Assembly (NCBI GenBank): GCA_013368315.1
Contig: JAACJM010000054.1
Span: forward strand, 372,001-436,000
DNA: 64,000 nucleotides
Source of the DNA: Tetrapyrgos nigripes
Taxonomy: Eukaryota > Basidiomycota > Agaricomycetes > Agaricales > Campanellaceae
Direction: 5' to 3'
This document shows, one piece after another, positions 1 through 12,314 of this stretch; positions within the stretch are counted from its first letter, which is position 1; each line of letters opens with the position of its first letter. Both the position numbers and the translations under genes were made by a program. Below the pieces are notes generated by a model. The model had not been told where the DNA came from. It ran no database searches and saw only the letters and a program-made list of their open reading frames with translations.

Positions 1-612
1 AGACATGTGTTGCATACCCCTTTTCTCTGGTGGATTGACTGGGAATACAAGGCTGCAATATTAAGGCTATGTATGCTATCGTATTTGGAAAAGGTGATCA
101 GGAAGCTGGATTTGGAAATCCACAGAAGGATTTTCACCACCTTATACCCTTTGGGCCTTCAATCATATTTCTCTATCAACTATTAATGAATTTTGACATG
201 GATAACCTACAAAAGGTTTTATGTCTTGTACCTGGTCCAACAGAAGATCAAAACGGATGTACCAACTCAGATTCAAATTCCCTTATCATATTCCTATATT
301 CTTGAACTCTTTCATTATTATTTGTCATCGACTCATTTTTGGTTGTGCAAATTTCAACGTTCAACTTATTTTCACACAAAGATTCAAGGATGGTGCGCAG
401 TGTGTGCATTCATACATTTCATATACAAAAACAAGAAAATAGTGATACAGTGGAAAATACATAATCAACTAAAGTCCATGAGGAAGATGATGAAGAAGAC
501 AAGTGTTCAATACTACCAAAAAACGATTTACCCTCTGCATGACCAAGACAAAATTGCACTCAGTGACAAGTTGATGACAACAAAGACATTCACATCAGGG
601 CGTCGATGATGC
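1..612. other. No supported gene
   Basis: Only short overlapping reading frames are present, with no recognisable motif and no coherent exon series. I see nothing to annotate beyond AT-rich flank of the decayed gene that follows. Confidence 0.4.
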
Positions 613-2696
613 CTAGATAAGAAAGTCCCAGTTGCCAGTAAACTTGCTCTTGGTGAAATCTTTGGGAGCCACTGGAAAAATCCAATCAGTATTTGAAAAT
701 CCTTTGAAAGGGAAGTGAAGGTACTTACACCAAGTACGCCCATGATGAAATGGCACAAATGTTGTGCCTGTAAACTCATAGGGACAGAAAGATGGGTTCC
801 AGAGCTCTTTCAAGGAACACTTCATTCCCGCTTTCCATTGACACGCTAGACATGATATTGGGGATTGCTGCCAAGACTTGCTCATGGTCTTTTCAAAGAC
901 GCAGGGGAGCCTGTGCTTTGCACACCACTCACAAGGAAATCTTGGAATATCATAGATGATCCCAGGAGTGGTGTTGATGCAGAAGTTACCAATGTTCTTC
1001 ACAGCGTCAGTAGGACTGATGAAAGGCATTGGGGTGGTCAAACGATAATTGTTGCATGGCCAAACAACATACCCAGAATTCTGGATATGTCTTTCGTGAG
1101 CCAAGATGCTAAGGAGAAGAATCATAAATAAAATGCTTGGAAAAAATATGCTGGGTAAAAGAGGATCTCACCTTAGTGCCTTGTCTGTGTTCAAAGGGGA
1201 CTCGATGTGCTGGTTGTTCTTGAAAGGGTTCTTGTTGACGACGTTGGCATCTTGAAAGACAAAAGCAGGGACATGCGAGTGAGAGTTGTTGTTGGAATGG
1301 ACTGGATCACAATGAAGGAGGACTCAAGACTGTTCAAAAGACAGATCTTGATTAGATGGAGGAACAAATCCCTCAGGCAACACTGGTCCAGGATCTTCTT
1401 GAGGGTTTTTCACCCCAAACTGCCTGGACTTGTGAGTTTTCATCACAGGGACCGTCTTGTCTTCCTTGCCCTCTGTTTCAGCCCCATGAACCAATCTCGC
1501 CTTTCCCTTTCCTTTATCCCTCTTTCTATTTCCCGATGACAATTCTTCATGTTCCTTCTCCTTATGAATTCGACAATGTTGTGCACCAGATGGACGTTTT
1601 TGAGGAGTAGATGATGATTCCTGTGGTGAGACATTGGGGGCAGTTTTAGGGACTTTGCAAGGAGGAGGAGGGGAGTATGAAGAATGTCTTTTATGAAGAT
1701 ATTTGGCGATTGGGGTCTTGTCTTCAGATTCAGACTCTTCTACAGGATCTTGAGATACTGGAGAACGATGAGGGGTCAGCAATCCCATCAAAATTCCTCT
1801 GGGGCTCGAAACAATGTTGAGATCATCATCAAAGAACTGAGAAGGGGACGTTGGATGGGTGGAGGTGAATAGAGGTGTCCAAGAGGAGTGTGATGGGCCA
1901 GGTTGCAAAGACAAAGGAATACATTTTGATTAGAGAAGGGCGAGTTGATGATCCAATTGGAATAAAAAGGTAGGTGGAGTGCATATTGGAGATGGTGAAC
2001 GAGGAGGGGGGTGGTGACCACAGGAATCTTGGGATCAGCATCCTCAACGACATCCTTGTTGACATCCATCACATTTGTTCTGAAATAATCTTCAACCACT
2101 GTATCTGGATCAAAAGTGTTGAAATGACCTGATGGGTGGGACCAGAGATTCATCCACTTGTTACTCAAATCAGTGACCTGCACAATATGGTCAATGTTTG
2201 ACACTGCCAGCTTCCTTCCATTGACGAAAGAAGGCATTGTCCTCTTGAATAAACTGATAGTGATAATCGGTTTCTTGGATGAGGTGATAGAAGGCTGGAG
2301 ATACAAGGAATTGGATACGTCCAGAATGTTTTTCAGTCAAGATGGGTAGGAATTTGAAAAGAAAATGCTATTGGGGAAGGATCACATTAGGTGTTCAACC
2401 AAAATCAAAAATCCTTTGAGGAGACTCACCATATGAAGAAGAAAGTCAAAGGCAGCATCAATAATCTCCATTCCAGATGGATAGTTGTCCTTCATAAAGA
2501 CAAGAGCAGCAGCTTTCTTCCTTGCCTCTTCAGAAACTGGGAAGACCTCTTCATCAAGAAATTCTGCTGTCCACTTCTTAGTGCCATGAACATGAAACCT
2601 GAATGAACACTTTGGGAGGCAATCCCATTCATATGTGGCTTGTTGGGTAATGGGTGTCGGAGCAGACACTGAGAATTGCTGAGTCAGGGGGAGCAA
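613..2696 (-). pseudogene. Decayed Cys-rich hypothetical gene
   Basis: A chain of reading frames runs right to left and looks like one multi-exon gene. The first exon (2696-2430) begins MLPLTQQFSV and ends at a good donor (CATATG|GTGAGT). Coding then continues through about 2340-1920 and a Ser/Pro/Lys-rich section (1914-1324) to a last exon ending at 613. The C-terminal part has two C-x2-C-x6-C clusters, CEWCAKHRLPC and CLACQWKAGMKC, suggesting a small metal-binding fold. A GTGAG...CTTAG intron at about 1173-1102 joins ...NTDKAL to ILAHERH. The frame changes near 2210, and an in-frame TGA at 1324-1326 separates otherwise continuous coding, so it is probably a pseudogene. I recall similar Cys-cluster proteins in mushrooms but cannot name a function. 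Confidence 0.42.
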
Positions 2697-3065
2697 GATT
2701 GGTGGGGATAGTGGAAAATTTGAGATCTTTGATAAAGGACTTGAAGCAGGACATGAGCATGGTTTGGTTGGTCATGATGGATGACGAGGATGGTTGGATA
2801 ATTGGTTCAGTGAGGAGAGATGGTGGTGATCATTGGGCAAGAATGGGTTGTCATTCAAGGACTCAAAAAATTCAACAAAACCCTGAAAGGATTTTGATCA
2901 AACAGAAATTCTTCCTTTTCCATTATCACAATCACAGAAGTGCCTATTTGGGGAATGCAGACACCTTTAAAGTTATTCTCTGATGGAATTTCATATGGAT
3001 CCCACTGTTCATATCTGGATCATACCTTTCATATTTCCTATTTGAGGTATAGCACCTACCACTGC

Positions 3066-3760
3066 TGACTCAAAAAACGCTCACTTGTGGAAAAGTTTGC
3101 CTTAGAAGGGGGGTAATATCAGAACTCCTCATCTCAGCCACCTTCAGCTACACCTTCAGCACATGCCATATCCATACACTCCTTTATATTTCCATATCCT
3201 ACACTCTTACATCATTCACTGCCTAAGTGCAGAAACCCTCAGAGGGTTTTTCAGTTATACCTATGTGCACCCCCACCCTATTCTATTTCTGTTTCATTTA
3301 TTATGTTGATTATTCATTCTGTTCATTGCTCCACATCTATATTTGTTGTTTAACATTTGATTTGTTTATTCTATTTACCATTTAGGACTCGCAATCATTT
3401 AGTATATTAGTTATAGGAGCACCATAGTTAGTTGTGGAGTCTTGATACAGGAGTTGGTTTCACTACTTGTATATAGGTAGTGTTCTCCTGTACTCAAGCC
3501 TCAGAATTGATCTTGTTGTTGTTTCCTCTCATTCTTCTTCACTTGTTCTGCATTGTGAATCAAGGGATACATGCACTACACTTGTGTGTGGTGAATCTAG
3601 TCAGATGACTCTCTCGTATCCTTGATAGGGATTCTTGTTCTACATTCACCATTCATTGTTGTTCTCCTTGATCTAGTTCTTTGCTGTCATCTCAGTTGCA
3701 GTACAGGCATGTAGATTGATCTGCCAGCAGCTTGGATCTTTGGTCTTGTAGGCTTAGAGT
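3066..3760 (+). mobile_element. LTR-like remnant of a copia element
   Basis: A short coding tail ending LVEKFALEGG then stop runs into a purine tract (AGAAGGGGGG, about 3105-3114). That is the layout of a copia 3' end: end of pol, polypurine tract, then LTR. The following 600 bp are non-coding and T-rich with no open frame, as in an LTR. I cannot fix the right boundary or find a partner LTR, and no target-site duplication is visible. This orientation is opposite to the copia remnant that follows, so it is a different insertion. Confidence 0.33.
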
Positions 3761-3892
3761 CAGTGGGTGAGTAGTGTCACTCCCTCTTGCTGAAGCCATC
3801 CCTAGCTTCCAGACTCCTCCTGGGGCATTTTCTCCTCATTGATGAGCCCATTCAGCATTGAGAGGTTAGCCCAGCTTGAGGGTTCATGACAG

Positions 3893-5880
3893 TTGTTCCA
3901 TATAAATTTCTTCATTGAGTAAGCCATATAGGTAGGCTGATTGAACATTGGCACTAGACACATGCCAGTTCTGAAGTGCAGCTAAAGCAAAGACTAAGTG
4001 CACAGTCTTGAATCAAACAACTGGTGAAAAGACTTGATTGAAGTCTAATCCTTTGACCTGGGAAAATCCCTTAGCAACGAGTCTTGCATTTTTATGACCA
4101 TCAGTTTCGATGTTGAAGACCCATTGGTTTTTAATGACCTTCCTATCTCTAGGTTGATTAACAAGTTGAAAGGTTCCAAGTTCTTTGTGGCAAGTAGACC
4201 TCCATTCCTCCTGCTCTGCTTTAGGTAAGCGAGCTATATCCTGGAATGACCATTCATGAATATTTCAGACATTTGGCCAATTCACATCATCTCCAGGAGC
4301 AATTGCCTGCATAAGAAAGAAGTTTATTAAATCTACTCCCCCTTCCCAGCATAGTTTTGCCATATTTGAAGATTCCTCTGATGCAGATTCAGTATCACTT
4401 TTGTGAGAAGTATCTGGTTCATCATTATAACCAGGCATAGAACTTGGTCTGGGGACTGGTTGCTCTGGCTCTGCAGGGTTATGTTGTGACAGCTGTTATT
4501 TTTCCCAACATTGTTTATCCCTTGCAGCTATTTCTTTATTTCTTGCAAGTTTCTTTTCAAGGCACCTATTGGCAGCCACTTGCCTATCTGCATCATGCTG
4601 TTGTTCAATAGGGTGTTAATTATCACTGTAAATATTACTGTGTTGGTGTGAGAGTTGCTTTTCAGCACATTTTTTTCACCAATCTGCTGGTACATAGTGA
4701 TGTGGCAGATTCTGTGTTCAAGCTGGATGTTGCTGTTTCTGTCGTGGAGGAGTTACTGGTGGTGCAGGTCCTTCTACAGGTTCAGGATGTTCCTCCAGAG
4801 TTAAAAGCAGTGTACTAGGATATCTAGCATCATCATGCTGTTGATCTTGTCTCCTTTGGGAAGGTACATGAGGAGGACAAGATGTAAAGTCTTCATCATC
4901 ATTGTCAGGAATTGGTAATTCTGGAGGGATGTCCTCATTAGAATCACTAGGATCCTTTGGTGTTTCAATAGGTAGTTTCTTAGAACCACGTTTTTGTGTC
5001 ACATCTAGAGAATAGAGCTTTCTCAAAGAGTGCTTGTGGTGAAGTAAACATCGCATTATTAGAATGCATTGAAAATATTACCATGACCTCCTGGTGCTGA
5101 TCTAAGTAAGTCATTAGTTCTGACTTTGGAGTGAGTTTATTCTTTCGAATTTCCTCTGGTACATGTACATAAGCTCCACAGCCAAAAACTTGTAAGTGAT
5201 CAATGTGCAGCTTTTCTTTTTCAAGAACTTTGTACAATGTCACCCAATTATGGTGCAAATATGCACAGCATGTGCAACAGCAAACTCCCACCAGGATTCT
5301 GATAGGCATCCTAGATGTCACATTGCTTCAGCATAAAATGCTCAGCATGACCATTTTGTTGTGGTGTATATGGTGTGCTTTGAAGGATTTTGATGCCTTT
5401 GTCAAGTAACATTTGATAATAAAAAAACACCTTTAATAAACTCTCCCCCTGCATCAGACATCCATTGTTTGACTTCCACATTATACTGTAGTTTAACCAT
5501 AGCAAAGAATTGTTTTCTGTCTTAGAAATGTTATCCAAGCATTGGAAGTGTAATCATTGAAGAAGACAACTACATACCTGTACTTGTGGTATGAGAGTAT
5601 GGGGAATTCCTTCAAATTTGAATGAATAAGCTGAAACAGACACATTGCATGTCATTTTGATGGAGGAAACACATGTAAAGGCATTTTCCCTTCAGCACAT
5701 CCTCAGCATATCAGGATTTCAATTGGATTAGGGATTGTAATGTCCAGAAAGCCTGTGGTATGTTTTGTGCATGTTTTAACACATCATGAGAAGGGTGCCA
5801 ATGCAACAGTGCAATATCTCATAATCTAGTAGGTAAACTAGAGTGTCCTGACTACAAGAAGCACAAGTAAAGGATTGTAA
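3893..5880 (-). mobile_element. Degenerate Ty1/copia retrotransposon
   Basis: Read on the minus strand, the pieces come in copia order. A GAG-pre-integrase remnant lies at about 5830-5740 (WHPSHDVLKHAQ). The integrase core tail (5538-5311) has the hallmark YTPQQNGHAEH. The integrase C-terminal region (5321-4980) has HLQVFGCGAYVHVPEE. A Pro/Asp-rich linker follows (5056-4718), then the start of reverse transcriptase (about 4290-3930; NQWVFNIETDGHKNARLV and AKGFSQVKGLDFNQ). Frames are broken many times and RT stops before the YVDD box, so the element is dead and truncated at its 3' end. Confidence 0.8.
4980..5538 (-). pseudogene. Copia integrase remnant
   Basis: Two overlapping minus-strand frames carry the end of the DDE integrase core (GIKILQSTPYTPQQNGHAEH; in intact copia elements the third catalytic residue is the Glu of the NGxxER motif, here NGHAEH) and the conserved segment after it (FGCGAYVHVPEE, then KNKLTPKSELMTYLD). 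The two parts lie in different frames, so the protein cannot be made as a unit. It belongs to the copia remnant described above. Confidence 0.72.
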
Positions 5881-5900
5881 AGCCACAGAACCAGTCATAG

Positions 5901-7015
5901 CTAAAAGTTTATCCATTGGACCATTGCAGCATATTTAGTTGCAGAAGGTACAACCTCTGGCCAATTTTGCATGATAATATCTAGCTGAGTTTGAGTTGGC
6001 TGAGTAGAATGAGGGGGAATGCCTTGGCAAAGACTAGATATGTGATCAGAGATTTGAGACCTCATGCTCACAAGATCTAAGTCAGTGGAGTAAGGCCACT
6101 CAAGTATGTCCATAACCTTTTTGAGCATGGGCAGTTTGAGCTTGTCACAGACATGCTCCAACAGAGTGGTTGTGAAATCCTGGGCAGAAATTGTGTCAGA
6201 TGTCAGTGAATGAGCCATTCAGATATGATCCCAACAAGCAGGGGCACGGTCTTCAACAATGCCTTCATGACAAACATTTGAGTAACAGCCAAAAAACACT
6301 AAATGTTCAAGAATGAGGACCCTAAGAGCTGAAACAGAACCAGTGTATTGAGAAGACAGTCCATGAGGTTGAGCTATCTCAACAAGAACAGAACATGAAA
6401 GTTTATCAAGGTTAGGGGGAACAGTGGAATCAGTTGAGAAATACCTTTGAGCACCAATGGACTTGCAAAATTCCTGCAGAGCTTTCTTGCATTGACACCT
6501 GACAGTTTTGACAGGGAATGAGCCTACAACACCAATGGATGCACAAGCAAGAAGCAAGTTGTCTCAGGTCAGCTGTTTACTGTCTGTACCACAGATAACA
6601 TTGACACAAAAACTGATCATTTGCTTGGAAGATGTAAACCCATTAGACAAATTAACGCAACCAGCTGAAGTGGAACCAAAGCAATGAACATTCAGCATGT
6701 GATAAAGAAGGGGCAACTGGTGATCCTTGGCACTGAGAAATCTGTTGGCACAGATTCTGTGGGATGAAGCCAAAGAATGTAGGACATCAATGTTTTCTGA
6801 GAATGGAGATGCAGCAGAGCCTCTCACGAATCAGTCTGAAAACATGCACAGTAAAAGCTCATGACCTGTAGGTGACTGCCTATGATGTAAAGTTGACAAA
6901 TAACTGGCCATAGGAAAAGTAGGCAAACTGTCATTGTACCTATCTAACAGAACAGGGGTACAGATAATAATGGGTGTAGAAGGTGATGGTTTTCCATCAG
7001 AGAAACAAACCTGAT
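5901..7015 (-). pseudogene. Hypothetical protein frame broken only by TGA
   Basis: One minus-strand frame stays open for roughly 370 codons from about 7015 to 5901 except for three TGA codons, at 6831-6833, 6564-6566 and 6219-6221. The flanking translation reads like one protein (RGSAASPFSENIDVLHSL, CVNLSNGFTSSKQMISF, ISDHISSLCQGIPPH). I do not recognise a domain or membrane segment. Its left end abuts the copia remnant, so it may be the host of that insertion or a captured or element-borne gene. Each TGA is one transition from CGA or TGG. The TGA at 6831 follows TTTTCAG|AC, so an intron there is an alternative. Confidence 0.45.
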
Positions 7016-7049
7016 TGAACAGACACAGAAAGAAACGAGGTAAGAGGCC

Positions 7050-7699
7050 CTAAAAATATATAAGAAAAAGAACTGAGCAAAGAACTGAACAAAGAACATC
7101 ACCTGTGAAAGATGACAAGAGTTGAGCAGAAGATGTAGAACCAGAATGAGTTGAACTAGTGACAGAGAACATTGGCATCATGCTAGCTGGTGTGGACAGA
7201 GACTCAAGAGGGAAAGTGGACATCATGGTAGAGTAAGGGGCCAAAGGAGATGCAACAGAGAATGAAGTCATCATGTGGGCATAAAGATGAAGAGCAACTG
7301 AGGATGCTGAAGACAATGTGATTAATCTATGCAAAAAGACAGGCTAAAGAGCTTACAACAGTGGCAAACACCATTGTACAGTGATAATAAGAGTGGAGGA
7401 AGAACACTGCCTGCAATTAAAAAGTAAGCTAGTGAAATCAAAACAGAGATTACAACAGCACACACACTAGATGGAAAAGCATAGGTGGACAGCAAAGGAG
7501 TCAAGGTGGATTGAGGGTATCTTATAAGAGAGGTGCCAGTGACAAGAGCATTGGTGAGGTGAGGCTTCAGCATCTGCTTGAAAGCAGAGTGGATATCAGA
7601 AGCAAAAACAAGAGAGATGTTGGAAGAAGAATCAGAGGAAAGCTTGAAGGAAAGAGGTGAGGTGACAGTCTCATTAGGAACAGAAATGGTTACAGACAC
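7050..7699 (-). CDS. Uncertain Ser/Thr-rich membrane-type frames
   Basis: Two minus-strand frames (7699-7322 and 7334-7050) overlap. The first is Ser/Thr-rich and then has a long hydrophobic stretch (VCAVVISVLISLAYFLIAGS) that could span a membrane. The second is a Ser/Thr/Met-rich low-complexity frame with a hydrophobic end (DVLCSVLCSVLFLIYF). No family is recognised and no firm splice pair joins them. They may be the upstream part of the broken gene on their left, or chance frames in T/A/G-rich DNA. Confidence 0.2.
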
Positions 7700-8235
7700 A
7701 AGAAAGGATGATGAATTACAATGCCAAATGAAAGGAGGTTGAGTTTATTACACTTGACTTCTGCTTGTGGCTATGCTTAAACAGTCCTGTCTATCCGTCC
7801 GATAAACAGGTTTGGACTGGAGTGATCTGTGGGGCTGTGTTTCTAGCTTTGATCCGACAGAAAGAAATATTAGTTCTGATGCAACAGGTGGCTGCACCTA
7901 CTGCCAGCAAATTCTGTTTGCACCACGTGATGTATTACGAGGCCAAATAAAATGAGGACGAGTTTTCTACACTCAGTTTCTGTGTGTGGCTATGTTTAAA
8001 GCCTCCCAATTTTCCCTGTCCATCTTTTTCCATCACTTGCCCCTATTATTAAGCTCTGGGCTGTAACTCTCACTGCCTTTTTTCATCCTCTTCGCAAGTT
8101 AGAAAACCTACATGATTCATTTTTATTTTCATTTCTTGTATTTTCAACATTACCTTCTGGCCTTGTACTCGCCATGCCTGGGCGCTGGCCCACAACTCTT
8201 TCATCCAGCACCCCAAGGTCCTTGCAGTAGCTGAG

Positions 8236-8822
8236 AGTTTTTGTTATGATGCATACAAGAGACTATAGTTAAATAGTATATATGTTACTAGTTAATATAG
8301 TGGATATCTTATATGTATACAAATGTATAAGTGGGGACTGCTGACAGCTCAATGACCCACATGTGGATAGGGGCTTTGTGGAGCTATTGGACGAGCTTGG
8401 TTGATGTCAATTGATAAGTAGATTGGGATCCAGTAGTGAATTCAGACTTCTGTGATGACTGATGAGAGCTGTATCCCAATGATCATGGCTTTGGCAAGTC
8501 GATAACTTCAACAGCCCAGCTAATAGTCTGGTTATTCAAGGATACTTAGAAATACTTGTAATTCCTTGTATGTAGATACTTGACAAAATAGTGGACTGGG
8601 GAAGTAGGTTCCCTGGCCAATACTTATATACTTAGAAATTTAAATAAGCAGAGTCGTCATGCCACCTTGTATTGCCTTCTCACTGCATATTTGCTACATT
8701 CTTCTCCAGACACCTGTGTATGACTGTAATTCTGCAGTCTTCTTGTCTGGACCGTCTCGACTATTTGTGTATTGTGCTGCAGTTAGTTGTTAGGTTTACT
8801 ACAGGGTCACCTGTTACTTGAT
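8236..8822. mobile_element. Possible solo LTR
   Basis: This 0.58-kb non-coding block begins TGTTATGATGC, is AT-rich with TATA-like stretches (about 8620-8645), and is followed by a C/T-rich leader-like section ending near CACCTGTTACTTGATCA. That is LTR-like composition and order. I could not find matching flanking duplications or a second copy in the window, so the call rests on overall look only. Confidence 0.25.
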
Positions 8823-9040
8823 CATTGCATTGCATCCTTGTTCAGCTCATAACAGTTTTTGCCAAAGATAGAGAGAGAGTAGAAGTAGACAGCTGGAAGT
8901 TGCAACCATAGCTTGGAACAAGAACACCCTTGATCCACACAGACACTGACATTAGAAAAAATAGAGGGGAGGAAGCAAAAGGCTGACAACATGCTGCTTA
9001 TAACAGAAGATAGGAGAGCATCATACTTGATGTTCAAAAC

Positions 9041-9800
9041 ACATCAAAAAACAGTAAATTAGCATGCCAGTATGATTTAGAAAGGCAACCGTGAGAATAT
9101 ATCTACCCAAAAAAAAAGGTAACGAGCACAACACAAGCATGGTATTGGTGCAAAGGAGGGGTCTATGAAATGGACTCATACAGGTCATTCAAAACATGTC
9201 TCAAGCCAAAACCGGGGATCACAGAATAGGAGAGAGGCTTGAGATGAATGAAGGATTGCTCTCAAAAAGGAAATGCATGTGATGAGTGCTGAAGAGGTGC
9301 TAATCAACAAACCCATTGATCTGATGGTGACAGAAACATGAGCATAAAGCAGTGTTGCAGTCACCCAAAAGAGGCTCGCTAGACAGTTGGAACCTTACCT
9401 GGCATGCACTTAGAAATACTGTATAACTGGTGCAGTGTGTGTATCGTAGTATCAACAACATTGACCATTAATCACACAACCCTACTTGAGCTTGTATACA
9501 TGCAATCTGTCATGAATAGTACCTAAATAACCAGTGTGGCCTTCCCACAGCCAACACAGCCAACATGCTCTGAACCAAGAGTAGGGAGGGATAGCAAAGG
9601 GGCACAAGACAAACACAAATCGAGGGATAGCATCAGAGCACCCTCCCAAAAAGGAACAAGCATGTGGTGAGTGCAGAATTGGAGTAAAACGAACAACCCT
9701 TTGTGGAAAGACAATTGTAAACTAGCATGGCAGTTTCCCAAAAAGGAAACAGCATGTGATGAGCACAGAGTTAGTGCGAAAATGAGCCACTCAAGATTTG
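9041..9800 (+). repeat. Degenerate dispersed 50-90 bp direct repeats
   Basis: A unit with the core CAAAAAGGAAA(CA)GCATGTGATGAG recurs at 9263-9313, 9646-9700 and 9739-9790. A weaker relative lies near 9107-9165. The preceding part of the unit (GTAAACTAGCATGGCAGTT at about 9716-9735) also has an upstream relative (AGTAAATTAGCATGCCAGT at about 9051-9070). The copies are spaced irregularly and diverged, so this is an old local repeat and not a satellite array. Confidence 0.55.
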
Positions 9801-10630
9801 GGGAGCATTTGGGCGTTAAGACCCTCTACCTAATGGTAGTGGGAATAAAATTTCTGACACCCCTTGGTGGCAGCACTCAATACTGCTTGAGGACAGCTGC
9901 CTTCACCTGGTCCTCAACTTGAGTTTTATGCTCCTATGTACCATGCTGTCAATGAGGTTCTTGGGAGGTGCAGAAAGTTGGCTGCACTCAAAATCAGCCC
10001 TTTCCCTACCAAGGCAGATTGGTCCCAACTGTCTCCTTTCACCAGTATGCAGCAGTGACTTCCAATGGTGATGTCCCCTCTTACTACTCTCATCAAGGGG
10101 GGGGGGCAGATTTTTTCTTAAAGACATAGGGTCGATTTTTTCAATTAAGGCCTGACTGGCCAGACTGACCAATCGCTTATGTAATTTTACCTAATTTAGT
10201 AATTCCCACATGCTGGCGGCATGTCAAACTCTATGAATGTGTTTCCAATTGCCTTTTTTGGCCTGATATTTGGCTGACCCCTCTTCTCCTGCCACTACTA
10301 GGAAGCCGGAGTAATGTCTTGTAATTATTACAGCTTTGGCTTGAACCACCATGACTGTCAACTGATATATACCCAAATCCTTCAGAGTAGCATCATATAA
10401 GATGTGTTGTTATCTATGTATCTATATTGTATACCAATACCTAGGTGCATTTGTTTTGTTTTGAACTTCATTGGGCTCTGCAGGCTTCGCAAACCCAATT
10501 AGCTATGTGCCCGGATAGACATATTCAGGTACTAGGTGTCTTGTTTATTGGTCCATTGGCATATCCAGTATCTTGACATTTATGAATGGGTCATCAGGAA
10601 TCCAGGATTGCAGAATAGTAATAACTGAAA

Positions 10631-10652
10631 GCTCGAGCAAAAAATGCTCGAG
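10631..10652. other. Perfect 8-bp stem hairpin
   Basis: CTCGAGCA, five A residues, then TGCTCGAG form a perfect inverted repeat with a short loop. It lies in non-coding DNA about 200 bp before the poly-C tract. No function can be assigned. Confidence 0.5.
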
Positions 10653-10855
10653 AATAATATGCGCACTCACCCCAGTTATAAGGCACAGGGGTACTGCAAC
10701 CTTACCTTCAATGATTATTGTGGAAAATGACTCGGAATGCTTCAAATTGACCAGCTGGAGGCTGGAATACACGCAAAAAAAAAGTGCCTAAAATTTTTTT
10801 TAAGGACCAATCGCCTGACCGACCATCCGGCCCTATGTCACGGAACCACGGCTCG

Positions 10856-10885
10856 CCCCCCCCCCCCCCCCCCCCCCCCCCCCCC
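10856..10885. repeat. Uninterrupted C30 homopolymer
   Basis: Thirty consecutive C residues follow GGCTCG and precede TTGACTCTCG. No open gene crosses it convincingly. It could form G-quadruplex or i-motif structure. The exact length should be treated with caution because homopolymers are error-prone in sequencing. Confidence 0.9.
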
Positions 10886-12229
10886 TTGACTCTCGTGTGC
10901 GTCATCTCGAAATACGCGAAAGCTGGGATGCTGGCAATGCGGAGCTGCTTGAGTGGAGTGGTGGTTGGATTTGGTTCAGTTTTCTGTTCTTCCCAAACTT
11001 AGTCAAGTTCGACCGCCGCAAAGACCATCTTCCCATACGATTCCCCTCGCAAATTCCTGCCCGAGCTCAAACTTGACGGAGTGGTTCCGTCTCCATTATA
11101 ATTTTCCCACACCGTCTACTCTCACGGACTTCAGGCTACGTACAAACCGTTGGGCTAGGGATGAGCACTTGATCCCTCTTCTGGAGCGACGTCGTTGCAG
11201 ACAGCGCCACTACAAGCTTTGATTTTGGATGGGATTCGCGAGGGTTCCATAACACTCATTCGTCGGGAAAGTTATCAACAGGTTGATATCCTTTGGATGT
11301 TCATGACGAGGCTTCGAGTAGGTATACAGAGTTTGACAAGGAGGAGGAGGATGACAACATTAGCAAATGGGGTCATTTGCTGGCGGGCTTGTCCCAGTCC
11401 GGCTTGTGGCCGCTAAGTTGTCCGCTTGTCGCGATGATTTTGCACCAAAAACCAGATTTCTCGGTGCGTCCCCTGCACTTATTCTGTCAAGTTAGTACTT
11501 CCAAAAGTGTTCTTACGGTATCAAAACACTTTTTGAAGAGAGGGGAAGTGGAGTCATCGACCGTACAAAGTGTGGTGACTGCTGAAATTTTGAACTTGTG
11601 GGAAAATAGACGTGGCCGGTTGCTGGTGAGCTGGTGAGCTTGTTGAGCTTGTACAAGCGCTCACAACTTAGCGGCCGCCAAAAACCTGCCAGAATCCTGA
11701 TGCAAACACGCGGAAGACTTTACTTTGCGGGACACCGACAAACTCGCTGTCTTTTGTGATTCACTGTCCCACATTGGACATTGTGGCTATGGAAAGTCAG
11801 GATTATTATTGCTTTATGTCTCGGGGTCCTGATGGAAAAATTGTCGAGACTGTGTGGCTCGTACTCGTGATAACAGTCACCGTTTATGTCCCCTGGATGA
11901 GCTTCTACTCCCTTATGGAAAGAAGTACCAATTTAACGACTTTGTGTTCCGTAGGTATTCATATCGAAAATTTTCTCTACTATCATTCTTTTCTTGACGC
12001 TATTACTTATCACTGTTTGGACTGCCGGAAACTCTATTAGAACGACTGTCTTCTAAATTGCAAACGCGTTCCTCGGGCACGTTTGAACGCCGAGTCTCGG
12101 TGTCCTTTGTCAGGATATTACCTCGGTGACCGACTACCTTCATCAGCTTCACAGTACCGGCGTTGTGGCCTAGTAGACCCTAGTGGCCCAGTAAGAGTCT
12201 CATGTTGAACGTCACTCAAACTCTGGAGA

Positions 12230-12238
12230 TATAAATAG
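12230..12238 (+). promoter_or_regulatory. TATA box of flavin-reductase-like gene 1
   Basis: TATAAATAG lies 77 bp before the ATG at 12,315 and is followed by a C/T-rich leader, as in many fungal promoters. The second copy has TATATACATAG at the matching place (14,925-14,935). Confidence 0.55.
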
Positions 12239-12314
12239 GGCATCTTCTTTCCCTATCGATATCTTTACTCCTTACTCGTTCAGCATCGACAGCTCTCAAT
12301 CTTCAGCTCACACA

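Noticed and set aside
10095..10880. Terminal inverted repeats of a DNA transposon between the G10 and C30 tracts
   Set aside because: Only homopolymer plus a short GACATAGGG-type echo match. Similarity is too weak and no target duplication was found.
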